DNA of 64,000 nucleotides from Dyadobacter frigoris. Lineage in GTDB: Bacteria; Bacteroidota; Bacteroidia; Cytophagales; Spirosomataceae. Below, in pieces: positions 27,677 to 37,191 of this stretch (its first letter is position 1; each line of letters starts with the position of its first letter). A model generated the notes under the pieces. That model did not search any database. It was not told where the DNA came from and saw only the letters and a list, made by a program, of their open reading frames with translations. The DNA lies in assembly GCF_005280585.1 (NCBI RefSeq), contig NZ_SZVO01000001.1, positions 558,001 to 622,000 of the forward strand, read 5' to 3'. The position numbers and the translations under genes were made by a program.

Positions 27677-28924
27677 TTACACAGGTAAAATTCTGACGTT
27701 CATTTGATTCAAAATCAAACCTTTATTTTTTGTATTAAGAAAAGAATGTTGAAACTGCGTTTCTTCAAAAGTTATAAAAATTGGTTCTTCAATATGTTGA
27801 ATAATGTGATTGTTAATAGACAGTGAAATAATTATCTGATAAGTACCGACACCATAAACGATATCATTTTCAGAAAAAACGGCTTCATAATTTCCGTTTT
27901 CAGCATGAAAAGGTTTCGAAAAAATACTTCTTAGCAGAATATTATCTGATGTCAGAAGACCAACTGCCACAACCAGATCGGAGACGGAATAATGTGTCCG
28001 AAAACCAATTTTTAACTGCCAGAAATCCATGATCGAAAAGGTATTGTTTAACTGATTTTTGCTATCCGTGATTTTTAAAGATGTAAAACATGCTTCATGG
28101 TTTTCTTTCGCATCAAAATAAAACTCATTTTGATTGTGGGTAAGGATATTAAGGTATTGATTTATGGCAAGATCAGTTTTTCCCTGATATTCCAGTTTTC
28201 CGTTTTTTAGAAAAATGCATTTAGAACAAAGTGATTTAACAGATGCCAGGTTATGACTTACAAAAAGTACGGTTCTGCCTTCATTTTGACTCACATCTTT
28301 CATTTTTCCAAGACATTTTCGTTGAAATTCCGCATCACCAACGGCTAAAACTTCATCAATAACTAATATTTCCGGCTCCAAATGTGCCGCCACCGCAAAA
28401 GCAAGCCGGACATACATGCCTGATGAATAACGTTTTACAGGAGTGTCGAGATAGCGTTCAACACCGGCAAAGGCGACAATTTCATCCAGTTTATTAAGGA
28501 TTTCACTTTTTCGCATACCAAGAATTGCGCCATTCAAAAAGATGTTTTCACGGCCGGTGAGGTCCGGATGAAAGCCGGTTCCAACTTCGAGCAGTGATGC
28601 TATTCGTCCTCTGATGCGAATTCTCCCACTTGTTGGTTTTGTGACACGGGACAAAATTTTTAAAAGTGTCGATTTTCCTGCGCCGTTGCCTCCAATAATT
28701 CCTAGCACCTCTCCTTGTTTTATTTCAAATGAAATATCCGATAAAGCCCAAACTGTTTTATCAGAATGTTTTTTCAAAACTTCTCCAATTTTACTGACAG
28801 GATCAGACTTTCCTCTCGAAAGCGCCCACCATCTGGAAAGATCACGGGAAATAGTTCCGGTTGAGATTTCACCGAGCTTATATAGCTTCGAAACATTTTC
28901 GAAATGAATGACAGTTTTTGCCAT
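27677..28924 (-). CDS. ABC transporter ATP-binding protein, polysaccharide exporter (Wzt-like)
   Basis: Nucleotide-binding subunit of 415 residues. Walker A IGGNGAGKSTLLKIL lies near residue 75, the signature YSSGMYVRLAFAV near 165, and Walker B EILVIDEVLAVGD near 190. The extra 150-residue C-terminal domain after residue 260 resembles the carbohydrate-recognition extension of Wzt, which binds the glycan terminus. It is paired with the permease gene (2 bp apart). Together they export a lipid-linked glycan across the inner membrane. Confidence 0.9.
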   Translation of the reverse strand: MAKTVIHFENVSKLYKLGEISTGTISRDLSRWWALSRGKSDPVSKIGEVLKKHSDKTVWALSDISFEIKQGEVLGIIGGNGAGKSTLLKILSRVTKPTSGRIRIRGRIASLLEVGTGFHPDLTGRENIFLNGAILGMRKSEILNKLDEIVAFAGVERYLDTPVKRYSSGMYVRLAFAVAAHLEPEILVIDEVLAVGDAEFQRKCLGKMKDVSQNEGRTVLFVSHNLASVKSLCSKCIFLKNGKLEYQGKTDLAINQYLNILTHNQNEFYFDAKENHEACFTSLKITDSKNQLNNTFSIMDFWQLKIGFRTHYSVSDLVVAVGLLTSDNILLRSIFSKPFHAENGNYEAVFSENDIVYGVGTYQIIISLSINNHIIQHIEEPIFITFEETQFQHSFLNTKNKGLILNQMNVRILPV

Positions 28925-28926
28925 AT

Positions 28927-29781
28927 TTATATTTTATCCATAAAAGTTTTTTCAACTCTGTTGAAAATGATAATACTGAAAAATAAGCTTATTGTCATAA
29001 ATAACGTGCTGTAAATCAGGTTGTAGGATGAAAAATTCCCGTTGCTGGTGAAGGCATAGCGAAAGGCTTCGACAATGCTCGTAATCGGATTTAATAGCAA
29101 AAGCCATCTGTATTTTTCTGAGGCAATTTCAAGAGGATAAACAATTGGTGTTGCATACATTAGCAATTGTATTCCAAATTGCACTAAAAATCGTAAGTCC
29201 CGATATCGGGTCGTCAGGGAGGAAATCAGTATCCCAAAACTGAAACCCAATCCTGACATCAAAATAATGTAAAGAGGAAAGAGCAAAATAGTGATGTTGG
29301 GACTTGTGCCGGGTGTTTTTTGAAATAAGAAATAAAGCCAGGTAATCAAAAAAAGGCTAAACTGAATGAAAAATTTAAGAAGACTGGAAATGACGATTGA
29401 AATGGGTGTTACCATTCTTGGAAAATATACTTTACCGAATAAATTCTGATTGGCAATAAAGGTCTCAGAAGTTTTGAGAAGGCATTCCTGGAAATAATTC
29501 CAGACCGTAATTCCGCCCAGATAAAACAGGATTTTTGGAGAACCTCCGGTTGAGATTTTCGCCATATTGCCAAAAATTGTGACGTACATAAGTGTAGTCA
29601 GCATAGGTTGGATAAAAAACCAGAGGGGGCCCAAAATCGTCTGTTTGTAAGTGGCCACGACATCCCGCCTGACAAACAAAAATATCAGGTCACGATATTG
29701 CCAGAGCTCCCGCCAGTTTATATCAAATAGTCCCGTATAAGGGATTATTTCCAAGTCCCATTTTTCTTCCGAATTACTCAT
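28927..29781 (-). CDS. ABC transporter permease, polysaccharide exporter (Wzm-like)
   Basis: ABC-2 type membrane subunit of 284 residues with six predicted membrane segments. Family signatures are WQYRDLIFLFVRRDVVATYKQ, TILGPLWFFIQPMLTTLMY and the C-terminal ATPIVYPLEIASEKYRW. It lies between the sugar-modifying genes and the Wzt-like ATPase and belongs to the same transcription unit. Confidence 0.92.
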   Translation of the reverse strand: MSNSEEKWDLEIIPYTGLFDINWRELWQYRDLIFLFVRRDVVATYKQTILGPLWFFIQPMLTTLMYVTIFGNMAKISTGGSPKILFYLGGITVWNYFQECLLKTSETFIANQNLFGKVYFPRMVTPISIVISSLLKFFIQFSLFLITWLYFLFQKTPGTSPNITILLFPLYIILMSGLGFSFGILISSLTTRYRDLRFLVQFGIQLLMYATPIVYPLEIASEKYRWLLLLNPITSIVEAFRYAFTSNGNFSSYNLIYSTLFMTISLFFSIIIFNRVEKTFMDKI

Positions 29782-29808
29782 TTGATAATCTGATATTAAT
29801 AATTGATT

Positions 29809-30645
29809 TTACCAGGCCGTCCAGCCACCGTCCACAGTTAGCAGCGATCCGGTCATATAACCGGAAGCATCCGAGGCCAGGAAAGTAAATGGTCCGATCA
29901 GTTCTTCGCGATCGCACATTCTTCCAAGAGGAGACAATCGGGCAAAGTTTTGCAGAAACGGTTCCTCATGATTATTGTAAATTCCATGCGGAACAATAGC
30001 GTTGCAGCGGATTCCTTCACGGGCATAAAAAGTTGCCAGGTATCGCGTGAAATTGGGAACAAAGGATTTGGAGGCGACGTAATCTACCGGTTTGAAATTC
30101 TGATTTCCGTCTCTGAAATCGTATAGATTTTGATTAGGCGAAACGATAGAATAGGTTGACGCAACATTGATAATATTTCCTGACTGTTGCTTAATCATTT
30201 GTTTACAAGCATATTGAGTTATCAGTATTGTTCCGGTCAGATTAATTTCAACTGCTTTTCGAAGTAAATCAATTGGATAATTTTCAAAGCGGCTGTGATT
30301 GACTTTTCCGGAAGATTCTTGATCGAACTTAGCATCAAGACCCGCGTTATTAATCAGTACATCCAACCTGCCAAATTTTTGAATGATTGCGATCATTGTT
30401 TGCTGACAGCTTTCTTTGTCGGCAATATCCAGCGTTTGAAAAAGGAAGTGGCTAGCCGGAAATTTTTTGGAAATTTCACTTTCAAGCATATTCTGTTTGC
30501 TTTTATCAATGTCCGCCAGGATAACGAATGCACCCTGTTCAAGAAATGCAGAAGCAATAGTTTGTCCAATCAAACCATAAGCACCGGTGACGAGAATAAC
30601 TTTTCCGGAAATAGATAAAGAAGCGTGTGTGTTATAAGTTTTCAT
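29809..30645 (-). CDS. Short-chain dehydrogenase/reductase, sugar-nucleotide cassette
   Basis: SDR of about 278 residues from the ATG at 30645. The cofactor motif is GKVILVTGAYGLIGQTIA, with LINNAGLDAKF and catalytic serine and tyrosine regions (NIINVASTYSIV, and PVDYVASKSFV with YxxxK). The C-terminus has the typical GSLLTVDGGW. Its start overlaps the stop of the Gfo/Idh gene as TAATG. In comparable clusters such SDRs (PtmA-like) act with NeuB- and NeuA-like enzymes on nonulosonate precursors; the exact substrate is not deducible. Confidence 0.88.
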   Translation of the reverse strand: MKTYNTHASLSISGKVILVTGAYGLIGQTIASAFLEQGAFVILADIDKSKQNMLESEISKKFPASHFLFQTLDIADKESCQQTMIAIIQKFGRLDVLINNAGLDAKFDQESSGKVNHSRFENYPIDLLRKAVEINLTGTILITQYACKQMIKQQSGNIINVASTYSIVSPNQNLYDFRDGNQNFKPVDYVASKSFVPNFTRYLATFYAREGIRCNAIVPHGIYNNHEEPFLQNFARLSPLGRMCDREELIGPFTFLASDASGYMTGSLLTVDGGWTAW

Positions 30646-31607
30646 TATTGACAAATACTGATAATTACTTTTGATTCTTCAATTGACCGCAAGGACGCTT
30701 CCCGAAAATTTCCTTCGTTAATTTGCCTAAAAAAATGTAATGTTTGCAATTCATAAAGCTGATTTCTGTCGAAATCAGGAATCGTATTGATTATGGTTTC
30801 TTTCTGATGATAAGTTGTATTTACTGACTTGTAATAATCATATTCGATTGATCCTTCATCAAATACAAAGCGATACCAGCGTTTTGTTTTTTGCTCATGG
30901 AAATTGACATGGCAATGTGCGGTAATGCCATTTTGATAGCCAATCGAAATATCAGCTCCTGATTCCACATTTATTTGGAGAGAGGACCTGTAATTTTTTA
31001 AAGTTTGCCATTTGTTTACGGGACTTCCGGAAAGCCAGTTTACCAAATCTATATCGTGACTCAGCGTAAGTGCGGCTCCTCCACCCAACTCTTTTCTTGC
31101 CGCATAAGAACTTTGATAATCCTCCCAGGGATGCCAATCAGGCAAGTATTCTCCCCAGTATGTTTGCATTCCAATCAAATTTCCCATTTTCCTGTTTTCA
31201 ACAAGCGATTTAATATTTTGGAAAAAGTCGTGATAACGAAGCATATATGCCAGCTGAACGTAAGTGGTATTTTGGATTGCTGCTTGCAATAATTTATCAT
31301 AATCTGTCAGGTTGTGTGATAATGGTTTTTCAACCAGAACATGAATTCCTCGTTCCACACAAAATAAAGTCTGCTTCAAATGTTGAAAAGTTGGCGTACA
31401 GATGATCGCTGCTTTCGGTTTTATTTCATCTATTCGGTTTAAATCAGTGAAAATATTGATTGTTTTTGCGTCAACATTCCGAAGAGCGAGATTCCGTTGG
31501 CGATAAATCCAGATGTTGGAATAACCACATTTCTGAAGAATATGAATATGTCTTTCCCCGATAGAACCAGCACCAAAAATCAGAATCGGATCATCTTTTT
31601 TAATCAT
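30645..31607 (-). CDS. Gfo/Idh/MocA-family oxidoreductase
   Basis: NAD(P)-dependent sugar oxidoreductase of about 320 residues from the ATG at 31607, whose first bases overlap the stop of the cytidylyltransferase gene. The Rossmann motif ILIFGAGSIGERHIHILQ opens the protein. The family motif GIHVLVEKPLSHNL lies near residue 90, and GGAALTLSHDIDLVNWLSG near 170 includes the catalytic histidine. It is probably part of the biosynthesis of a modified nonulosonic acid in this locus. Confidence 0.88.
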   Translation of the reverse strand: MIKKDDPILIFGAGSIGERHIHILQKCGYSNIWIYRQRNLALRNVDAKTINIFTDLNRIDEIKPKAAIICTPTFQHLKQTLFCVERGIHVLVEKPLSHNLTDYDKLLQAAIQNTTYVQLAYMLRYHDFFQNIKSLVENRKMGNLIGMQTYWGEYLPDWHPWEDYQSSYAARKELGGGAALTLSHDIDLVNWLSGSPVNKWQTLKNYRSSLQINVESGADISIGYQNGITAHCHVNFHEQKTKRWYRFVFDEGSIEYDYYKSVNTTYHQKETIINTIPDFDRNQLYELQTLHFFRQINEGNFREASLRSIEESKVIISICQ

Positions 31608-32332
31608 GACACAAACTTTACGCAATCATATTTCAGGATCATTTCTTCTGCACGTTTAAAACTTCCCAGGTCATCAATATCCACTGCAAACTGCTGTTCA
31701 ATGATATAGGGAAGGATATTTTTTCCAGACATTGATTTTCGCTCAGTAATCACGTCGGTACGAATGACATCCAGTGTTCCGATCTGCCAATAAATTTCAG
31801 GCAAATTCTGGCGCGGTTGATTGTAGGATTCTCTGATAATATCTTGTTGAAGTAAGGGCTGCATTTGTGCGCTTGCTTCATCCAGCACCCACATTTTGAA
31901 CGGCGTGTGAAAAGCCGGGGTAACAATTCTTAAACTATCAGCTTCGGAACTTTGCATTTTATGAATACAAATTTCAATATCATGAAGAAAACGAACCGGA
32001 GAAGTTGGGCGAAATTGTACGACCAGGTCCGGTTTGTAATTTTCATTCATTTCAAGCCAATCCAGTGCGTGCGTGAAAACTTCCAGATCCGTGCTTAAAT
32101 CATTTGCAAATTCTGATGGCCGAATAAAGGGAATTTCGGCTCCGTAGGATCTGGCAACCTGCGCGATTTCTTCGGAATCGGTTGAAACAATCACTCGCGT
32201 TACAGACGGGGAGTCTAATGCCGCTTTTATGCTGTAAGCAATCAAGGGATGTCCGGCAATGGGTTTTATATTTTTTCCGGGAAGCCCTTTGCTGCCACCT
32301 CTTGCGGGAATGATAGCCAGAATTTTTTTCAA
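31604..32332 (-). CDS. Acylneuraminate cytidylyltransferase-family protein (NeuA/PtmB-like)
   Basis: CMP-sugar synthetase of 242 residues. The nucleotide-binding start KKILAIIPARGGSKGLPGKN is diagnostic, followed by LIAYSIKAAL, VIVSTDSEEIA and VVQFRPTSPVR. It activates a nonulosonic acid with CTP for transfer to the glycan. The start codon is TTG, overlapping the stop of the upstream NeuB-like gene as ATTGA. The sugar could be neuraminic, legionaminic or another acid. Confidence 0.9.
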   Translation of the reverse strand: MKKILAIIPARGGSKGLPGKNIKPIAGHPLIAYSIKAALDSPSVTRVIVSTDSEEIAQVARSYGAEIPFIRPSEFANDLSTDLEVFTHALDWLEMNENYKPDLVVQFRPTSPVRFLHDIEICIHKMQSSEADSLRIVTPAFHTPFKMWVLDEASAQMQPLLQQDIIRESYNQPRQNLPEIYWQIGTLDVIRTDVITERKSMSGKNILPYIIEQQFAVDIDDLGSFKRAEEMILKYDCVKFVS

Positions 32333-33210
32333 TGTGTGTGTGATTTTAATTTGTCACGCTGGATTTTTTCAATAGTAAGAATATCTGCCGACTTGAAATT
32401 TAAGGCCTCGTACGTATGATGAAGATCTCTTGCAAGTTTTTGCAAACCAGTCACTTCCAGAGAAGCGGCATGATCAGTGCCTTTCCAGGTTCGGTCTTTG
32501 GTAAAGTGTCGCTCAATCCATTTTGCTCCAAGCGTGTAGGCTGCAACATCTATTGCAATGCCTAAATGATGTCCCGAAAAGCCGAATTCTTTTATTCTGC
32601 TTTTAAAATGGAAATACAATTTTCTCAATTCCAATAGACAAACATCCCTGAAATCAATTGGATATCCGGAAGTGCAGCTGTAAAGAATTAGTCGGCTTTT
32701 CGCCTGATTTGTTTCTTCAAAAAGCTGTATTATTGTTTCAATTTCTTCCCAGGTAGTCATACCGACGGAAAGATGAATGTCTGCGGAATAATGATCACGG
32801 AGCAAAACCAGCATTTCAAAATTGCAGTTACTTGCGGCGGGGACTTTTATAAAATCAGGTTTTAGCGATATGATTTCCTCCGCAGAAGTAGTATCCCAAA
32901 CCGAACAGGCATAACCGATACCGAGATATTCAGCGTACTTTTTTAGTTCTATATGTTGATCAATGTTGAATTCCAATACTTCACGATGCTCACCATAAGT
33001 GGCACCATAAGATTGATAAGGGACTGGATGTGGCGCGCCATATTGTTCTTTTGTTAATAATTCCTTTGGATTGCGTTTTTGAAATTTGGCATAATCTGCT
33101 TTGCATTCTTTTGCCAAACGAATTAATTCTTTGGCAACATCCAGATTGCCCAGGTGATTGCAGCCAATCTCTGCGATGATTTTTGGTTGTTGATAATTCA
33201 AATAATTCAT
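32329..33210 (-). CDS. N-acetylneuraminate synthase-family protein lacking the SAF domain
   Basis: NeuB-like TIM-barrel condensing enzyme of 293 residues. Signatures are PKIIAEIGCNHLGNLDVAKEL, KFQKRNPKELL, the loop with PDFIKVPAASNCNFEML, and GFSGHHLGIAIDVAAYTLGAKWIERHFT. Family members condense phosphoenolpyruvate with an amino sugar. Standard NeuB proteins are about 345 residues and end with an antifreeze-like SAF domain. This one stops after the barrel, and the next gene begins at once, so the shorter form looks genuine rather than frameshifted. Confidence 0.88.
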   Translation of the reverse strand: MNYLNYQQPKIIAEIGCNHLGNLDVAKELIRLAKECKADYAKFQKRNPKELLTKEQYGAPHPVPYQSYGATYGEHREVLEFNIDQHIELKKYAEYLGIGYACSVWDTTSAEEIISLKPDFIKVPAASNCNFEMLVLLRDHYSADIHLSVGMTTWEEIETIIQLFEETNQAKSRLILYSCTSGYPIDFRDVCLLELRKLYFHFKSRIKEFGFSGHHLGIAIDVAAYTLGAKWIERHFTKDRTWKGTDHAASLEVTGLQKLARDLHHTYEALNFKSADILTIEKIQRDKLKSHTH

Positions 33211-33233
33211 ATGGTGTGTGTGTCATGTTTAAG

Positions 33234-35654
33234 TCAATCATGTAATCCAAGCCTCTTCTTTAAGTTGGTGATCTTACTTTTTCCTTGTTGATTGAAATAA
33301 GTTTTTCCCTGATAATCATAGCCATATTGATGTGTATAAGATTGAGAAGATGTTACTGAATTATATAAATTGTCAGGATAAAAGTCATTTACGATCACTT
33401 CAATTTTGTCAATCTCATAATCCAATGCCAACTTTTCAGGAAGTTGAGAGGCGTCTTTATCAGAGTATAACCATCTTAAAATAAATAGCACAATGTGACT
33501 TTCACGTAGCAGTGGGACATTATCAGAAACCAACCCGACAGGAGCAGAATCCAGAAAAACGTAATCATACTCTTTTCTGCAATGAACCAGCAAATCCTGA
33601 AATAAATCCTTTTGTAAAAGTTCAGCCGGATCGAAAGGGGTAGGGCCAGCAGGAATATAATCCAGGTTTGCTATAGATGAAGATTTTATCAAATCCTGTA
33701 AATCTGTTTTTTTCTGCAAGTAATTACTTAAACCCTTTTCGTTTGGATCTTCAAAAAAATAATGTAGCTTGGACCTTCGTAAATCGCAGCCGATAATGAT
33801 TACCTTTTTACCGATTTTTGTAAGCGATAATGCAAGATTAACCGAAACAAACGTTTTGCCTTCACCAGATTGCTGAGAGGTGACCAAAATCTGTTTTCCC
33901 TTTTCCTGGTGCAATTTCTCATTTGATTTTGAAAAACTTAACCGGGTTCTAAGGGTGCTAACGGATTCAGTAAAGATGGATTGATCGGATAAAAAAGTGT
34001 TCAGATCGAACTTACTTTCTTTGCCGGGCTTGTGTTTAAAATGATGAATAAGACCTAATAAGTGCACATGTCCGGAAGCATTTCTTAAATCAGTATCAAC
34101 AAATTTCTTATTGAAATAGCGGGTAAGAAAGATGGAAGATATACCTGTTAAAAAGCCAAGAAATAATGACAGCGTAATAATTTGAACTGGCTTCGGGAAT
34201 ATTTTTTCAACTTCCATCAATGTAATAATTCGGAATGAAGGTAACATTCCGGCTCTCACAATAGAAGATTCAATTTCCTTATTCAGCAATAAGGAATAAA
34301 TATTTTTATTGACTTCAAAATTGCTTTGAAGGTACAGGAAGTTTTTTTCAAGGGCCGGAATCTGTTTGAACTGCTTTTGTAAAGATTCCAGATTCTGATC
34401 TAAAATTCTGATTGTACCCGCATTTTTTTGTTTTTGGAGTAAAATATTATCCAGTATTTGTCGTCGGAATTTACCAAGTTCTTCATCCAGGTTTTTAACG
34501 ACAGATGAATTAATGCTATATTTCATCAATAACTCTTTTCGTCTGGAAATCAGGGAATTAAATTGATCAAGTAATTCTACAAGCACGGCGTCTGTTGTTC
34601 CGTCCAGCCCAACGGATAAATAATTAACCGGCTCAAATGTATTTCCAAGATTCTTTTCAAGTGTTTGTATATAGGCTTTTTGAATCTCCGACTCATTTTT
34701 TCGCTGTTCAATATCACGTGTTTTTTCAGAAATCCCGATGGCAGAAGCACTGACATCGAAGACAGCATTTTTCTGTTTAAAAATCTCCAATTTATGGGCT
34801 GCTTCTCTCAAAGCATCGGAGTAAACTTTTAGCTGATCGTCAATAAAATGAAGTGTAAGATCTGAGGATTGCTGTTTTTGGCGAAGGTCATATACTTGAT
34901 AGGATTCGAGTAATTTTTCGAGGAAATCTTTGGCAAAGGGTTTATTATGATGTTTAAAGGAAACGGTAAGAACTGGCATTTTGTCCTCAATTTCAATAAT
35001 TTCAATCCGTTTGATAAAGTCCCGGGCTATGATTGACGGGTTATTATAAACAAATTCGATGTCGAATTTTTCTGTGATATTTATTTGTTCAACTTGGAAA
35101 GATAAACCGGGTACGGAGCAAATTGTGCCCTTGGCGAGCTTGAAAGTTTTAATGTAATTCTCAGATTGATAAGAAAATTTTAGCGCAGGATCGATTGAGA
35201 ATTTCCCTGTTTTAAATTTCAATTCATCAAATGAGAGTATCTTGATAGTAAGTGGTTTGTATGGGTAAATATCAATGTGCCGGAAGTCTTTTAACCGGTA
35301 GAAGGTAAAGGGATACCGAAGTTTTGTCAAGGCATTTTCGACTACTTCCTGAGATTGAATATTATATTTTTCAGTTAAATATTCATTGCTTCCATCGTTG
35401 ATCAGGTAAGTAGGTTTTGTACTTGTAATTTCATCGAGCTCGGTTTGTTTATCAAGGTATTTGAGATTAATGGACGCAACATATTTTGGTTTAACAAGTT
35501 TCAAAAAAAGAAAACAGCTGATACCAAAAAAGAAAAGTGATCCGGCCACCCAATACCAGCGGCTAAGAATCACTTTGAAAACCTTTTGGAAATCCAGGGA
35601 GTCAGAGTGATTAAGAAATTCTTCAAAAAAAGCACTGTCATTCCCTTTCTTCAT
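33234..35654 (-). CDS. Polysaccharide biosynthesis tyrosine autokinase (Wzc-like)
   Basis: Fused Wzz/BY-kinase of 806 residues. A Wzz chain-length domain with two membrane segments (WYWVAGSLFFFGISCFLF near 35, VQIITLSLFLGFLTGISSI near 490) flanks a long coiled periplasmic region. The C-terminal kinase has Walker A SQQSGEGKTFVSVN near 615, Walker A' VIIIGCDLRRSKLH and Walker B YDYVFLDSAPVG. The tail holds a tyrosine cluster (SYTHQYGYDYQGKTYF), the autophosphorylation site. Its cognate phosphatase and Wza-like exporter genes are adjacent. Confidence 0.93.
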   Translation of the reverse strand: MKKGNDSAFFEEFLNHSDSLDFQKVFKVILSRWYWVAGSLFFFGISCFLFLKLVKPKYVASINLKYLDKQTELDEITSTKPTYLINDGSNEYLTEKYNIQSQEVVENALTKLRYPFTFYRLKDFRHIDIYPYKPLTIKILSFDELKFKTGKFSIDPALKFSYQSENYIKTFKLAKGTICSVPGLSFQVEQINITEKFDIEFVYNNPSIIARDFIKRIEIIEIEDKMPVLTVSFKHHNKPFAKDFLEKLLESYQVYDLRQKQQSSDLTLHFIDDQLKVYSDALREAAHKLEIFKQKNAVFDVSASAIGISEKTRDIEQRKNESEIQKAYIQTLEKNLGNTFEPVNYLSVGLDGTTDAVLVELLDQFNSLISRRKELLMKYSINSSVVKNLDEELGKFRRQILDNILLQKQKNAGTIRILDQNLESLQKQFKQIPALEKNFLYLQSNFEVNKNIYSLLLNKEIESSIVRAGMLPSFRIITLMEVEKIFPKPVQIITLSLFLGFLTGISSIFLTRYFNKKFVDTDLRNASGHVHLLGLIHHFKHKPGKESKFDLNTFLSDQSIFTESVSTLRTRLSFSKSNEKLHQEKGKQILVTSQQSGEGKTFVSVNLALSLTKIGKKVIIIGCDLRRSKLHYFFEDPNEKGLSNYLQKKTDLQDLIKSSSIANLDYIPAGPTPFDPAELLQKDLFQDLLVHCRKEYDYVFLDSAPVGLVSDNVPLLRESHIVLFILRWLYSDKDASQLPEKLALDYEIDKIEVIVNDFYPDNLYNSVTSSQSYTHQYGYDYQGKTYFNQQGKSKITNLKKRLGLHD

Positions 35655-35658
35655 TCGG

Positions 35659-36396
35659 TTAGTCAGATTGTAAAGTATGATTCAGCAGTTTGGCATCCTT
35701 TAAACTTTTGAAATAGGGATTCTCAACCGCCTCTTTTATATACTTATACTGACTTACGCGGTGAAGGTCACTTCCAAGTGCTCCAATCCAGCCTTGTTGA
35801 ATGAGTCTTTCTGCTGTAATTTGCTCTGTTGGCCCATATGCACCGCCTATGGAAAGTAAGTTTATTTGAAAAATTACACCTAATTCATAGATCTCCGCAT
35901 AATGCTCAGGCTTATTATGCCAGGCCTGATATCTTTCAGGATGAGCCACAACCGGCTGATAACCCTGCAATATCATTTCTTTCAAAATATCCTTGAAATA
36001 TGGCTGATCATGTCTTAGCGATGTTTCAACCAAAACATAATTTCCTGAAATAGGTAAGATTTCTCTTTTTTGAAGCAAGGTCAAAAAATAGTCATCCGCA
36101 AAATACTCAGCGGCATATTTAATTTCCAGATCAGGATATTGCTCCTTTGTGACATTTGTTAGTTCCATCCACGCATTGTGAATTGACTCCCGGCTGTTTT
36201 TAAAGAAGTCAATCCGGATGTGCGGCGTGGCAATAATCGTCCTGATTCCTGCCCGGTAATGTGAATCAATAAGTGACAGACTATCTTGCATATTTTGGGC
36301 TCCATCATCAATCCCTGGCAATACGTGCATGTGGAGATCAAGACCTAGTGAGCTTAAAATTCCTGAATTCGCGGTTTCAATTATAGTGGATATCAT
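35659..36396 (-). CDS. PHP-type tyrosine-protein phosphatase (CpsB/YwqE-like)
   Basis: Manganese-dependent phosphatase of 245 residues. The metal-binding motif LDLHMHVLPGIDDGAQN lies near residue 18. Further ligand regions are IIATPHI, VLVETS, VVAHPERYQAW and ALGSDLHR. It dephosphorylates the Wzc-type kinase and so controls glycan chain length and export. Its ATG overlaps the stop of the Wza-like gene as TAATG, and the kinase gene follows 4 bp after its stop. Confidence 0.92.
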   Translation of the reverse strand: MISTIIETANSGILSSLGLDLHMHVLPGIDDGAQNMQDSLSLIDSHYRAGIRTIIATPHIRIDFFKNSRESIHNAWMELTNVTKEQYPDLEIKYAAEYFADDYFLTLLQKREILPISGNYVLVETSLRHDQPYFKDILKEMILQGYQPVVAHPERYQAWHNKPEHYAEIYELGVIFQINLLSIGGAYGPTEQITAERLIQQGWIGALGSDLHRVSQYKYIKEAVENPYFKSLKDAKLLNHTLQSD

Positions 36397-37148
36397 TACC
36401 TGGTAATATTTACAATGAGTAAAGCGAGGTTTAGCGCAATCAATATTGGTTGAAGAATGACGAGTTTCCGTGAAAGTCTGACGGAGCGAATTCCTTCTCT
36501 GGAAGGCGGAATATAAACGACATCATTGTCGTAAATCAGAAGATTTATAATGCCAGGATCTCCCAGCTGTTGAAAATCGTATTCAATTATCTTCTGCTCT
36601 TTTCCATCTCCACGAATAATCTGAATGGTATTTCCAGCCTCGTTATATTTTATTCCACCAGCTTTTGCCAAAACTTCACCTAATGTTTGCGTCTCTTTAT
36701 CCAACGTTACAAGACCCTGAATGGTGCAGGCGCCTAATACTTTTACCTGTAAATTAGTGATTTCAACTTCAAATATCGGATCTCTTATGATGTTCTTATA
36801 TCGGGAAGTAAGTGAATCGGAAAGCTGTAGTCGTGTTAAACCTGAAACACGAAATCTTCCGATTTCGGGCATACTGATATTCCCTTCCTCATTTACCTGA
36901 ACCAGATAGCCACCTTGGGAAATTGATTGACCGTTTTGTATTTTATCAGGTTCGGGAAATAATCGGGAAGTCCAGTTAAGATTATGAATCAACAATCTGT
37001 TGCCGGGCTGAATCAAATAAGCACCTGTACTTTTTTGTACAGGTGCCATTATAAGCTTTTCGGAAATTATTGAAGGAGATTTTTTTTGTGTCGTGCAGCT
37101 GATTACAAATAGCAATACAGCGACACAGAAGTTGATCCGTGAAAACAT
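36396..37148 (-). CDS. Polysaccharide export lipoprotein (Wza-like, with SLBB domain)
   Basis: Outer-membrane export protein of 250 residues. A signal segment ends in the lipobox FVISC (Cys18). The Poly_export domain follows (AYLIQPGNRLLIHNLNW, PEIGRFRVSGLTRLQLSDSL), then an SLBB-like domain with VKVLGACTIQGLVTL and GEVLAKAGGIKYNEAGNTI. A C-terminal hydrophobic helix (VILQPILIALNLALLIVNI) replaces the amphipathic helix of E. coli Wza, as in many Bacteroidota homologs. Confidence 0.9.
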   Translation of the reverse strand: MFSRINFCVAVLLFVISCTTQKKSPSIISEKLIMAPVQKSTGAYLIQPGNRLLIHNLNWTSRLFPEPDKIQNGQSISQGGYLVQVNEEGNISMPEIGRFRVSGLTRLQLSDSLTSRYKNIIRDPIFEVEITNLQVKVLGACTIQGLVTLDKETQTLGEVLAKAGGIKYNEAGNTIQIIRGDGKEQKIIEYDFQQLGDPGIINLLIYDNDVVYIPPSREGIRSVRLSRKLVILQPILIALNLALLIVNITR

Positions 37149-37191
37149 ATGTAAAATTGCCCGAGGGCTTTATAGTATGTGTTTTTTTGTT

